Notes under the pieces: model-generated
What the model saw: the letters and a program-made list of their open reading frames with translations, nothing else
The model's database searches: none
What the model was told of the DNA's origin: nothing
Source: a virus
DNA length: 23,241 nucleotides
Reading direction: 5' to 3' (one strand)
Virus record (IMG/VR): IMGVR_UViG_3300025138_000380
Location: 1-23,241 of that record
Shown here: piece after piece, positions 1-5,626 of the stretch
How the letters are laid out: the number at the start of each line of letters is the position of its first letter
Position numbering within the stretch: the first letter of the stretch is position 1
Program-made: the position numbers and the translations under genes

Positions 1-73
1 GATGGAAGCTTTAGGTAAACCAGCTCTTATGATGAAAAAAGGTATTGCTTCAATGTGTGGCATGAAAAAATAA
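1..73 (+). CDS. C-terminal end of an unidentified protein (5' truncated)
   Basis: An open frame enters from the left edge and stops at TAA 71-73. The last 23 codons read MEALGKPALMMKKGIASM followed by CGMKK. The short stretch is lysine- and methionine-rich and hydrophilic. It is too short to assign a family, and the real start lies outside the window. An in-frame ATG at position 2 is probably internal. The same strand and the close spacing to the next gene suggest it belongs to the phage gene cluster. Confidence 0.5.
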   Translation, partial: MEALGKPALMMKKGIASMCGMKK

Positions 74-147
74 AACAGTAGAGGACTGTACAAAACTCAA
101 AACAATAGTAAACCAAACCAGGCTTAATAGCCAAAAACAAAAACAAA
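74..147 (+). promoter_or_regulatory. A-rich leader before the small structural gene
   Basis: This 74-base gap has no Shine-Dalgarno match and ends in an A-rich run (AAAAACAAAAACAAA) directly before the ATG. Such leaders are typical of well-translated genes in Bacteroidetes and their phages. It also holds two short dyads: ACAGT/ACTGT at 75-89 with a 5-base loop, and GGCT/AGCC at 121-132 with a 4-base loop. Both are weak. No convincing promoter hexamers were recognised. Confidence 0.35.
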
Positions 148-573
148 ATGTCAAAATTTTTAAAATTCAACATTGTTAACACAGCAGCACCATTAACACA
201 AGGTGTTCAATTAATTAACGTAGAACAAATTCAAAGCGTAGTGTATAATGCTGGAGCATTAACAATCGTATTAGAAGGCGCTGTAAGCAGCCAAGCAACT
301 TACACGCTAGCCGGAGGCGGCGATGCTGTTGTACCAGCTACAAGTCTAAGTCAAAGAGTAGTAACTCTTACTGTAGTAGCTACTAAGAATGGTGCTGGCG
401 GTGCTCCAATTATCACTAATGGAGCTAAGTCACCACAAAAAGCTGTATACGCAGCAATGACTGCTAACCCAGGAGGTGTGCAATCAACTGTTCAATTAGG
501 ACTTGATGAGTCTGCAACTCCAGATCAAATGTATTTTTCTGCTTTTTCAATTGCAACTGCAATAATAGCATAA
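148..573 (+). CDS. Small beta-rich virion-type protein, 141 aa, function unknown
   Basis: The protein is rich in Ala, Val, Thr, Gly and Gln and nearly free of charged residues after the first 30 positions. It has alternating hydrophobic/polar stretches expected for beta strands, no signal peptide and no membrane helix. No catalytic motif is visible. This composition fits a small capsid decoration, head-fibre or other surface structural protein, but I cannot name a family. It sits between its own A-rich leader and a strong hairpin terminator (591-621), so it may be a separate, highly expressed transcript, as expected for a structural protein made in many copies. The start is set by the leader and the absence of an upstream in-frame alternative. 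A second small protein of similar character is encoded at 3912-4262. Confidence 0.7.
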   Translation: MSKFLKFNIVNTAAPLTQGVQLINVEQIQSVVYNAGALTIVLEGAVSSQATYTLAGGGDAVVPATSLSQRVVTLTVVATKNGAGGAPIITNGAKSPQKAVYAAMTANPGGVQSTVQLGLDESATPDQMYFSAFSIATAIIA

Positions 574-590
574 CTAACCAACCTAAATAT

Positions 591-621
591 CCCCGTAGCT
601 ATATAGTTGCGGGGTTTATTT
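591..621 (+). terminator. Rho-independent terminator
   Basis: A 24-base hairpin lies at 591-614. The outer stem is CCCCG/CGGGG, continued inward by U-G, A-U, G-U, C-G and U-A pairs to an ATAT loop, giving 10 pairs in all, two of them wobble. It is followed by TTTATTT. It stands 18 bases after the stop of the 141-aa gene and is among the few G/C-rich stretches outside genes, so it is a convincing terminator. Confidence 0.85.
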
Positions 622-633
622 AATCTTCCATAT

Positions 634-960
634 ATGGCATTTAAAATGAAAGGGGCACCGTATTGTGAGTGCACATTAAATACTCCTATATTACATGTTG
701 ATATGGATGAAAATACACTAGGAATGGCCACAAACAAAGGCGGTATACTAGTTAATAAAGACATTAAAGACCCTAGTAAAATTCAAGATGTAGTAGATCA
801 CGAGATGGTTCATGTAAACCAAATAAAACGTGGAGACTTAGATTATGACGATGATACAGTATTTTGGAAGGGCAAAGAATACCCAAGATCTTCAATGAAA
901 GAAGGCGCTAAGAATTTACCTTGGGAAAAAGAAGCCTACAAAGAATCTAAAAACGCATAG
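634..960 (+). CDS. Small HExxH zincin-like putative metallopeptidase, 108 aa
   Basis: The clear feature is HEMVH at residues 56-60, preceded by the helix-like VVDH and followed 38-40 residues later by PWEKEAY, where Glu98 or Glu100 could be the third zinc ligand of a gluzincin-type site. The protein is small for a peptidase, about the length of a bare catalytic core, and has no signal peptide. The ATG at 634 is chosen because the longer TTG start at 607 lies inside the terminator hairpin. Two bases separate its stop from the next gene, which also carries HExxH. A role in virion maturation, host-protein cleavage or cell-wall degradation is possible; none is shown by the sequence. Zinc binding is inferred from the motif only. 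Confidence 0.65.
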   Translation: MAFKMKGAPYCECTLNTPILHVDMDENTLGMATNKGGILVNKDIKDPSKIQDVVDHEMVHVNQIKRGDLDYDDDTVFWKGKEYPRSSMKEGAKNLPWEKEAYKESKNA

Positions 961-962
961 AT

Positions 963-2999
963 ATGGCATTAAAAAAAGGTTTTTTTAAAGGATTACAAGG
1001 TGGTGTTAATCATAGCCCACTTAGAATGCATGATGGAACAAAAAATACTGGACCAGGTCATAGTAAAAAAACAGTAAATATACAACAACAAGTAAATAAC
1101 GATCAGTTACAGTTTGATGGACAAAACTCTATAGATCCTAAATCATCTCAATACAGACAAATGTACAATCAAGGTGATATATTTAATCCTAGTTTAGATG
1201 AGGTTGTAATAGATAGTCGTGTAGATTATGATAAATTTCCTTATTACGATGATTTAACAAAGCAAGAAAAAGAAATTTTTCATAACGATCAAAGTCCAAT
1301 AGGTGATGCTGTAAGAAGACGAGGTTATACAAAAAAAGGTTTAGCTGAGGATACTACAAAAATGGTTACAGATATGTTAGTAAAACAACCTTTATCTGCA
1401 CTTCAAGTTCCTCAATCACTTTTAGTTGAAGGTGTAGAAGCTTTGAGAGGTAACGATTATAATTTTGCAAATGCAATAACAAATGATACACAAAGACTAC
1501 CTTCTGAAACAATAGGTTTTGAAGATAAACCAGGTTGGGATTTAGGTGGATCATTAAACACGATTATGGACGTTGCAGCAGATCCTTCTAACTTAGTTGG
1601 TGCTGGAGCAGCAACAAAAGGATTAAAAACACTTACTAAACTAAAAAATGTTCCTAAAAATTTTTCTAATCTTGCGAGCAGTATTGGTAAAAATACTGAT
1701 AATGCAGTTACACAATTTGGCAGAGAAAATGCAAGTCTTTATAACAAATTTGCTGGAAGGTTTAAGCCTAAGGTTAAAGAAGATATGTATAATACTTTAG
1801 AAAGTTTAGCTGAAGGAGCGGATATGAGTAAAGCTCAAAGAACAGCTATGATTGAAAGAATTAATTCACCAGAAGGTAAGAAAAGATTATTTAATCAAGA
1901 GCTTGGTTATTTAGAAAACCAACTTAAATCTACAGAAAAATTAATTAAAAATGATAGAGCACATTATCATCCTTGGGTAAGAAATCAAGATCCTTTAAAT
2001 CCAAGTTTAGATATTACGGAAAAAAAATTAGGTGGTTTATTTTCAAGTGATAAAAAAATATTTAAAGGAGATTTAAGTGATCAAGCTAAAAAGAACGTTG
2101 AATTTAGAATAGAAGAATTAAGTAAACCTAATGTAAACGAATTAGCAAAAGAAGCAATAGAAGGTGGTAAATTAAATTATAGCAAAGGATCGGATTTATT
2201 ATATAGTGACAAACTTCCAGAAAATTATTTAAATAATAATGCAACTTTTGGTGGTCAAATAGATGGTAGAACATCAAGAGCTATGAATAACCCTATAGGT
2301 GAAGCTATATACGGGCCTCAACAAGGTTCACAAGTAAACGACGGGGTTTTTGTATTAGGAGGTAAAGGAACTAAAAATAAAGCAACGTGGGCACATGAAA
2401 CTCAACATGGTGGTCAAGCGGGTCGTGTAACACCTCTTGATAAAGAGCTTTTACAAATTGAACCAAATCAAGCTATAAAAAAATACGAACAAACAGTCAG
2501 AGAACTTACAGAAGCTAGAGATAAGTATGTTGGTTTAGGAGAAAAAGATGGATGGGGAATAGGTGGTTACCACGATGCGCAAAACGCTATAAATACTTAT
2601 AAAGAAAATTCTAAAAAATTTATAGGAGATCAGTTACTTGATTATAATTATTTTAAAAGTGGCTCTGGAGGAAAAGAACCATTGGCTTTTGCAGGTGAAT
2701 TAAGGCAAAGCCTAATGGATGGTGGTTTTTTGAAAAATGAATATGATAACATAACACCAGATATTTTATTAAAAGCAAAAAATCATTTTAAATCAAACCC
2801 AGTGGTTAATACAGCTACTATTTCTCCTGGCAAAACTACAAATATTAGTTCTCATAGAATTTTTGATTTCATGAATGATTCAATGGAAAACCTTACAAAA
2901 TTATCAGGCTCATTAAACAAGTTACCATTATCTGTAGCTCCAATAATAGGTGCTGGAGCTATGCTTTCGCAAAACAAAGAACAAGAACAAGAACAATAG
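963..2999 (+). CDS. Large protein with HExxH metallopeptidase-like domain, 678 aa
   Basis: The N-terminus (1-40) is basic and rich in Gly, His and Lys. Residues 40-230 are polar with an Ala/Gly-rich segment, 230-400 look helical and charged, and a putative zincin domain occupies about 430-610. It contains WAHETQH with His478, Glu479 and His482, and GELR with Glu579 as a possible third ligand. A hydrophobic stretch near 655-670 precedes a Glu/Gln-repeat C-terminus. Size and mosaic build recall polyvalent or virion-carried effector proteins that phages bring into cells, but I do not recognise the full family. Other possibilities are an internal virion protein or a tail-associated peptidase. It follows the smaller HExxH gene with a 2-base gap, so the two are probably cotranscribed and may act together. 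Confidence 0.6.
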   Translation: MALKKGFFKGLQGGVNHSPLRMHDGTKNTGPGHSKKTVNIQQQVNNDQLQFDGQNSIDPKSSQYRQMYNQGDIFNPSLDEVVIDSRVDYDKFPYYDDLTKQEKEIFHNDQSPIGDAVRRRGYTKKGLAEDTTKMVTDMLVKQPLSALQVPQSLLVEGVEALRGNDYNFANAITNDTQRLPSETIGFEDKPGWDLGGSLNTIMDVAADPSNLVGAGAATKGLKTLTKLKNVPKNFSNLASSIGKNTDNAVTQFGRENASLYNKFAGRFKPKVKEDMYNTLESLAEGADMSKAQRTAMIERINSPEGKKRLFNQELGYLENQLKSTEKLIKNDRAHYHPWVRNQDPLNPSLDITEKKLGGLFSSDKKIFKGDLSDQAKKNVEFRIEELSKPNVNELAKEAIEGGKLNYSKGSDLLYSDKLPENYLNNNATFGGQIDGRTSRAMNNPIGEAIYGPQQGSQVNDGVFVLGGKGTKNKATWAHETQHGGQAGRVTPLDKELLQIEPNQAIKKYEQTVRELTEARDKYVGLGEKDGWGIGGYHDAQNAINTYKENSKKFIGDQLLDYNYFKSGSGGKEPLAFAGELRQSLMDGGFLKNEYDNITPDILLKAKNHFKSNPVVNTATISPGKTTNISSHRIFDFMNDSMENLTKLSGSLNKLPLSVAPIIGAGAMLSQNKEQEQEQ

Positions 3000-3019
3000 T
3001 AATGTAATAAACTTAACTA

Positions 3020-3061
3020 ATATGTAATTATTTACATAGAGATTACATATTTAATCTCTAT
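3020..3061 (+). promoter_or_regulatory. Overlapping alternative hairpins before the GldL-like gene
   Basis: The gap 3000-3080 contains a 10-pair inverted repeat, ATAGAGATTA/TAATCTCTAT (3036-3045 with 3052-3061, 6-base loop). It overlaps a second dyad, TATGTAA/TTACATA (3021-3027 with 3032-3038), and a third possible pairing of 3020-3028 with 3042-3050. The pairings exclude one another, as in an attenuator or operator, but all are AT-rich and no U-run follows, so this could also be chance. Confidence 0.4.
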
Positions 3062-3080
3062 AACAATTAAATTAAATATT

Positions 3081-3503
3081 ATGTTAAAAAATCTAAGTAC
3101 AACAAACATGCTTTATGGTATTGGAGCAGCGGTAGTAATTATTGGAGCGCTTTTCAAAATACAACACTGGTCAGGTGGTAATTTATTGTTAACAATAGGT
3201 ATGATAACAGAAGCTATTGTATTTACTTACTCTGCTTTTGAAAAAAAAGAAGATAAAATAATTAGTAGTGATCCATACGATCCTTCTGCTATTATTAAAG
3301 CTCAAAAAGAATACATTGAAACAATAGAACAAGCAACTAAAAATATTTCTTTAATAAATAAAAACCATAAAGAACAACTTAGATTAACTATTAACTCTAA
3401 CAAAGCTTATAAAAAAATAAATACTGAAGCTAAATCTTTAGCTAATAATACTTATTCTATAAGTAAAACTTATTATTCAATATTAAAAGCAATGAAAGGC
3501 TAA
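3081..3503 (+). CDS. GldL-like two-helix membrane protein (gliding/T9SS motor family), 140 aa
   Basis: The N-terminal 54 residues closely match my memory of the transmembrane part of GldL, the inner-membrane motor protein of gliding and type IX secretion in Bacteroidetes. TM1 contains YGIGAAVVIIGALFKIQH (12-29) and TM2 contains TIGMITEAIVFTYSAFE (38-54). Tyr12, Lys26, His29 and Glu44 appear to be the counterparts of the charged and polar membrane residues studied in host GldL. Residues 75-140 form a lysine-rich, probably coiled-coil tail. Host GldL is about 215 aa, so this copy is shortened. Its stop overlaps the holin start by one base (TAATG), implying translational coupling. It might be a lysis-cassette membrane protein, a blocker of the host GldLM motor, or a proton-channel-like regulator. 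Family assignment is fairly sure; the role is inferred. Confidence 0.78.
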   Translation: MLKNLSTTNMLYGIGAAVVIIGALFKIQHWSGGNLLLTIGMITEAIVFTYSAFEKKEDKIISSDPYDPSAIIKAQKEYIETIEQATKNISLINKNHKEQLRLTINSNKAYKKINTEAKSLANNTYSISKTYYSILKAMKG

Positions 3504-3901
3504 TGAAAAAAATATGGGAATGGTTAAGCGGTAACGTTATCAAAGACGTTGGTGACGTTATCGATAAACTAACAACTACAGAGGAAGAAAAACTTGAGAT
3601 TAAAAAAGAAATTCAAGTTATAGTAGAAAAAGCAGCTGCAACAGCAGAGGACCAAATAACAAAACGCTGGGAGTCGGATATGACATCTGATTCTTGGTTA
3701 AGTAAAAATACGCGTCCTATGGCGCTTATATTCTTATCTTTCATGGCTATAGCTTTTATATGGGTTGATAGTCATCACGAAATATCTTTTACTGTAGAGC
3801 AAGAGTGGATAGAATTATTAAAACAACTATTAACAACTGTGTATGTAGCCTATTTTGGCTCGCGTGGTTTTGAGAAATATAAATCAATAAGTAACAAATA
3901 A
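3503..3901 (+). CDS. Holin, GTA/3TM-type holin family, 132 aa
   Basis: The arrangement matches the gene-transfer-agent release holin family. An amphipathic N-terminus (WEWLSGNVIKDVGDVIDKL) is followed by a charged helix (26-58), then KRWESDM, a NTRP motif (69-72) leading into TM1 (73-88), and TM2 (103-120) ending in YFGSRGFEKYK. The predicted role is to form lesions in the inner membrane at the end of infection so that lysis enzymes reach the wall. Only two strong membrane helices are obvious; the N-terminal amphipathic segment could supply the third. Its ATG overlaps the stop of the GldL-like gene. No recognisable endolysin lies beside it; the HExxH proteins upstream are the only candidate hydrolases in the window. 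Confidence 0.75.
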   Translation: MKKIWEWLSGNVIKDVGDVIDKLTTTEEEKLEIKKEIQVIVEKAAATAEDQITKRWESDMTSDSWLSKNTRPMALIFLSFMAIAFIWVDSHHEISFTVEQEWIELLKQLLTTVYVAYFGSRGFEKYKSISNK

Positions 3902-3911
3902 ATAAAAAACA

Positions 3912-4262
3912 ATGGGACAATTTCCAACAAATGACGGCATAATAGGACAAGCTATGCCTTTAACAGCAGCTATGATAGCTGGTATAGACGTTAGACCGGC
4001 TTGGTTATTTCAAAACGACAGTGGAACACTAGGTACAAATTTAGATTCTTCAGTAATATACTGTGGAGTTATGCCAGTAGACGCAACTATTAGCGTTATA
4101 CTACCAGGTGTAACAGCGGCTGGAGGTGGACCACCAGTGCCTGGACAAGCTATAACTTTTGCTGGTTTACAGTCTGGATCAATAATTCCAGTGTGTGTAG
4201 ATTACGTTACGGCTATATCAGGTACTGACGTAACTGTAGATGACTTTATAGTAGGTAAATAG
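3912..4262 (+). CDS. Small hydrophobic beta-rich protein, 116 aa, unknown
   Basis: No family is recognised. The chain is low in charge, rich in Gly, Ala, Val, Ile and Pro, and has two Cys (about positions 51 and 96). Its strand-like pattern resembles the 141-aa protein at 148-573 in character, though no clear alignment is seen. No signal peptide or continuous transmembrane helix is evident. The TTAACAGCAGC region near the start codes for an Ala-rich turn. The gene begins 10 bases after the holin with an A-rich leader (AATAAAAAACA) and no Shine-Dalgarno site. A minor capsid, decoration or fibre role is plausible by composition. Confidence 0.6.
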   Translation: MGQFPTNDGIIGQAMPLTAAMIAGIDVRPAWLFQNDSGTLGTNLDSSVIYCGVMPVDATISVILPGVTAAGGGPPVPGQAITFAGLQSGSIIPVCVDYVTAISGTDVTVDDFIVGK

Positions 4263-4320
4263 TTTAAAAACAAGTGAATATATAAATAAGTAAATGTTAA
4301 TAATTAAATAAAATTAAATT

Positions 4321-4584
4321 ATGAGTAAAGTAAAAGAAATGGTAAAAGCAATGATTACTGAAGAGCAATTAAAAACTGTTCAAGAGCAACAAGCTAAATT
4401 AACTGAAGGACTAAGAACACTAGGAGTGTTAGACGTTCAAAAACAGAATGTTCACGGTCAAATAGCTGAGTTATCTAAAGAGATAGAAGCTACTAAAAAA
4501 GAACTAGAAAATGAGTATGGTCAAGTAAATATTGATTTAAAAGACGGTTCTTATACTGAGATCGAAAAAGAAGATGAAAAATAA
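4321..4584 (+). CDS. Small coiled-coil protein, 87 aa, unknown
   Basis: Almost the whole protein is predicted helix with heptad-like spacing from about residue 12 to 65 (QLKTVQEQQAKLTEGL and AELSKEIEATKKELENEYG). It ends in an acidic tail (EIEKEDEK). There is no membrane segment or catalytic motif. It may be a structural adaptor or assembly factor. The next gene begins inside its last four codons (ATG 4574), in another frame, so the two are probably translationally coupled. The leader 4263-4320 is AT-rich, with nothing else recognisable in it. Confidence 0.65.
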   Translation: MSKVKEMVKAMITEEQLKTVQEQQAKLTEGLRTLGVLDVQKQNVHGQIAELSKEIEATKKELENEYGQVNIDLKDGSYTEIEKEDEK

Positions 4585-4801
4585 TATTAGAAAGATAAGC
4601 ATTGGTTCAGATTATAAAAATGAAGCAATGCATTATTCAGTTGGTCAACAAGTTTATGGTGGACATGAAATCTCTCATATACTTTTAGACGAGTCTGACA
4701 AATCTTATAATATACATATAAAGAAAAACAATGAGGTAATGCCGTGGAAGAAGTTTAATTCTAACATGGCTATATCTGTTGAGTATGATTTAGAATACTA
4801 A
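4574..4801 (+). CDS. Small conserved-type phage protein, 75 aa, unknown
   Basis: A compact charged protein with mixed alpha/beta character. The stretch GGHEISHILLDESDKSYNIHI contains HEISH at about residues 31-35, which formally fits HExxH. However, it lies on an apparent beta strand and lacks a nearby third ligand, so I do not call it a peptidase. Its start overlaps the coiled-coil gene by 11 bases, and its stop shares a base with the co-chaperonin start (TAATG at 4799-4803), which supports expression as part of one operon. Confidence 0.6.
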   Translation: MKNNIRKISIGSDYKNEAMHYSVGQQVYGGHEISHILLDESDKSYNIHIKKNNEVMPWKKFNSNMAISVEYDLEY

Positions 4802-5406
4802 TGAATAGTTTGTATGATTTTATTGTAGAACCAATTGGTGACAAATACAATAATAAAATTAAAGTTGGAGATAAAGATTTAGTTGTAAACAGTAAAGTTG
4901 AAAGCTTTAAGTTTGTAAATAGACAAGCTATAGTTATAGCTACGCCTTTAGCTTTTGAAACAAACATAAGAATTGGTGATACTATAATTATACACCAAAA
5001 TGTGTTTAGAACTTTTTATGATTCTAGAGGTAAGAAAAAAAAGAGTAGATCTTTTTTTAAAGAAAACCTTTACTTTTGTGCTTTAGATCAAATATATTTA
5101 TATAAAAATAAAGACGGCTGGAACTCTATTAATAATAGATGTTTTATAAAACCTATAAAAAACACAAACAGTCTAGTCAATGATAAAGAGCAAAGCCTTG
5201 TTGGTATATTAAAATATGGAAACAAGTCTTTAGAAGCTCTTAAAATAACACCAGGAGACTTAGTTGGTTACACGCCTGGTGGTGAATGGGAGTTCTTGAT
5301 TGACAAAGAAAGAATTTATTGTATGAAATCTAATGATATTGTAATTAAGTATGAATATAAAGGAAACGAAGAAGAATATAATCCTAGCTGGGCATGTAGC
5401 AGTTGA
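4801..5406 (+). CDS. GroES-like co-chaperonin (head assembly), 201 aa
   Basis: The N-terminus (YDFIVEPI, residues 5-12) and the INIRIGDTIIIH-type strand around Gly59-Asp60 follow the chaperonin-10 pattern. So does a second GD at 152-153, followed by a strand and EFLIDKERIYCMKSNDIVI, which resembles the last strands of GroES. At 201 aa it is about twice the length of bacterial GroES, with an extra basic segment (about 75-145) between the two halves. By analogy with T4 gp31 and related phage co-chaperonins it would pair with host GroEL to fold the major capsid protein. Its place just ahead of the packaging and head genes fits that. The distance from true GroES is large, so a different beta-barrel protein is possible. 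Confidence 0.6.
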   Translation: MNSLYDFIVEPIGDKYNNKIKVGDKDLVVNSKVESFKFVNRQAIVIATPLAFETNIRIGDTIIIHQNVFRTFYDSRGKKKKSRSFFKENLYFCALDQIYLYKNKDGWNSINNRCFIKPIKNTNSLVNDKEQSLVGILKYGNKSLEALKITPGDLVGYTPGGEWEFLIDKERIYCMKSNDIVIKYEYKGNEEEYNPSWACSS

Positions 5407-5626
5407 AGAATTAATAAAAGTAGCTAAAGAGGCTATTGTTGATTCTGGAGAGGATATAACTGCTGATAGATTAAAAAATGCAGCAGCTACTAAGAAACTA
5501 GCTATATTTGATGCTTTTGAAATATTAAATAGAATACAAGACGAAGAGAACTTGTTAAACGAAAAACCTAAAGAAGTTAAAGAAGAGAAAACTTTTAAAG
5601 GTTTTGCTGAAGGTAGATCTAAATAA
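5351..5626 (+). CDS. Small helical protein directly upstream of the large terminase, 91 aa
   Basis: A mostly helical, acidic protein. An N-terminal helix (GHVAVEELIKVAKEAIV) is followed by ITADRLKNAAATKKLAIFDAF, a second helix, and a charged tail. There is no known motif. The position just before terL makes it a candidate for the small terminase subunit, but I see no clear helix-turn-helix, so this is only positional. Its first 56 bases overlap the end of the co-chaperonin gene in another frame. No later in-frame ATG exists, so the overlap is likely real. Its stop overlaps the terminase start (TAATG). Confidence 0.6.
   Translation: MNIKETKKNIILAGHVAVEELIKVAKEAIVDSGEDITADRLKNAAATKKLAIFDAFEILNRIQDEENLLNEKPKEVKEEKTFKGFAEGRSK

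Noticed and set aside
607-633. TTG start extending the 108-aa zincin gene upstream
   Set aside because: The codon lies inside the terminator hairpin stem and the next ATG at 634 gives a natural N-terminus.
4664-4678. HEISH in the 75-aa protein as a third zincin motif
   Set aside because: It sits in an apparent beta strand of a very small protein and has no third ligand nearby.
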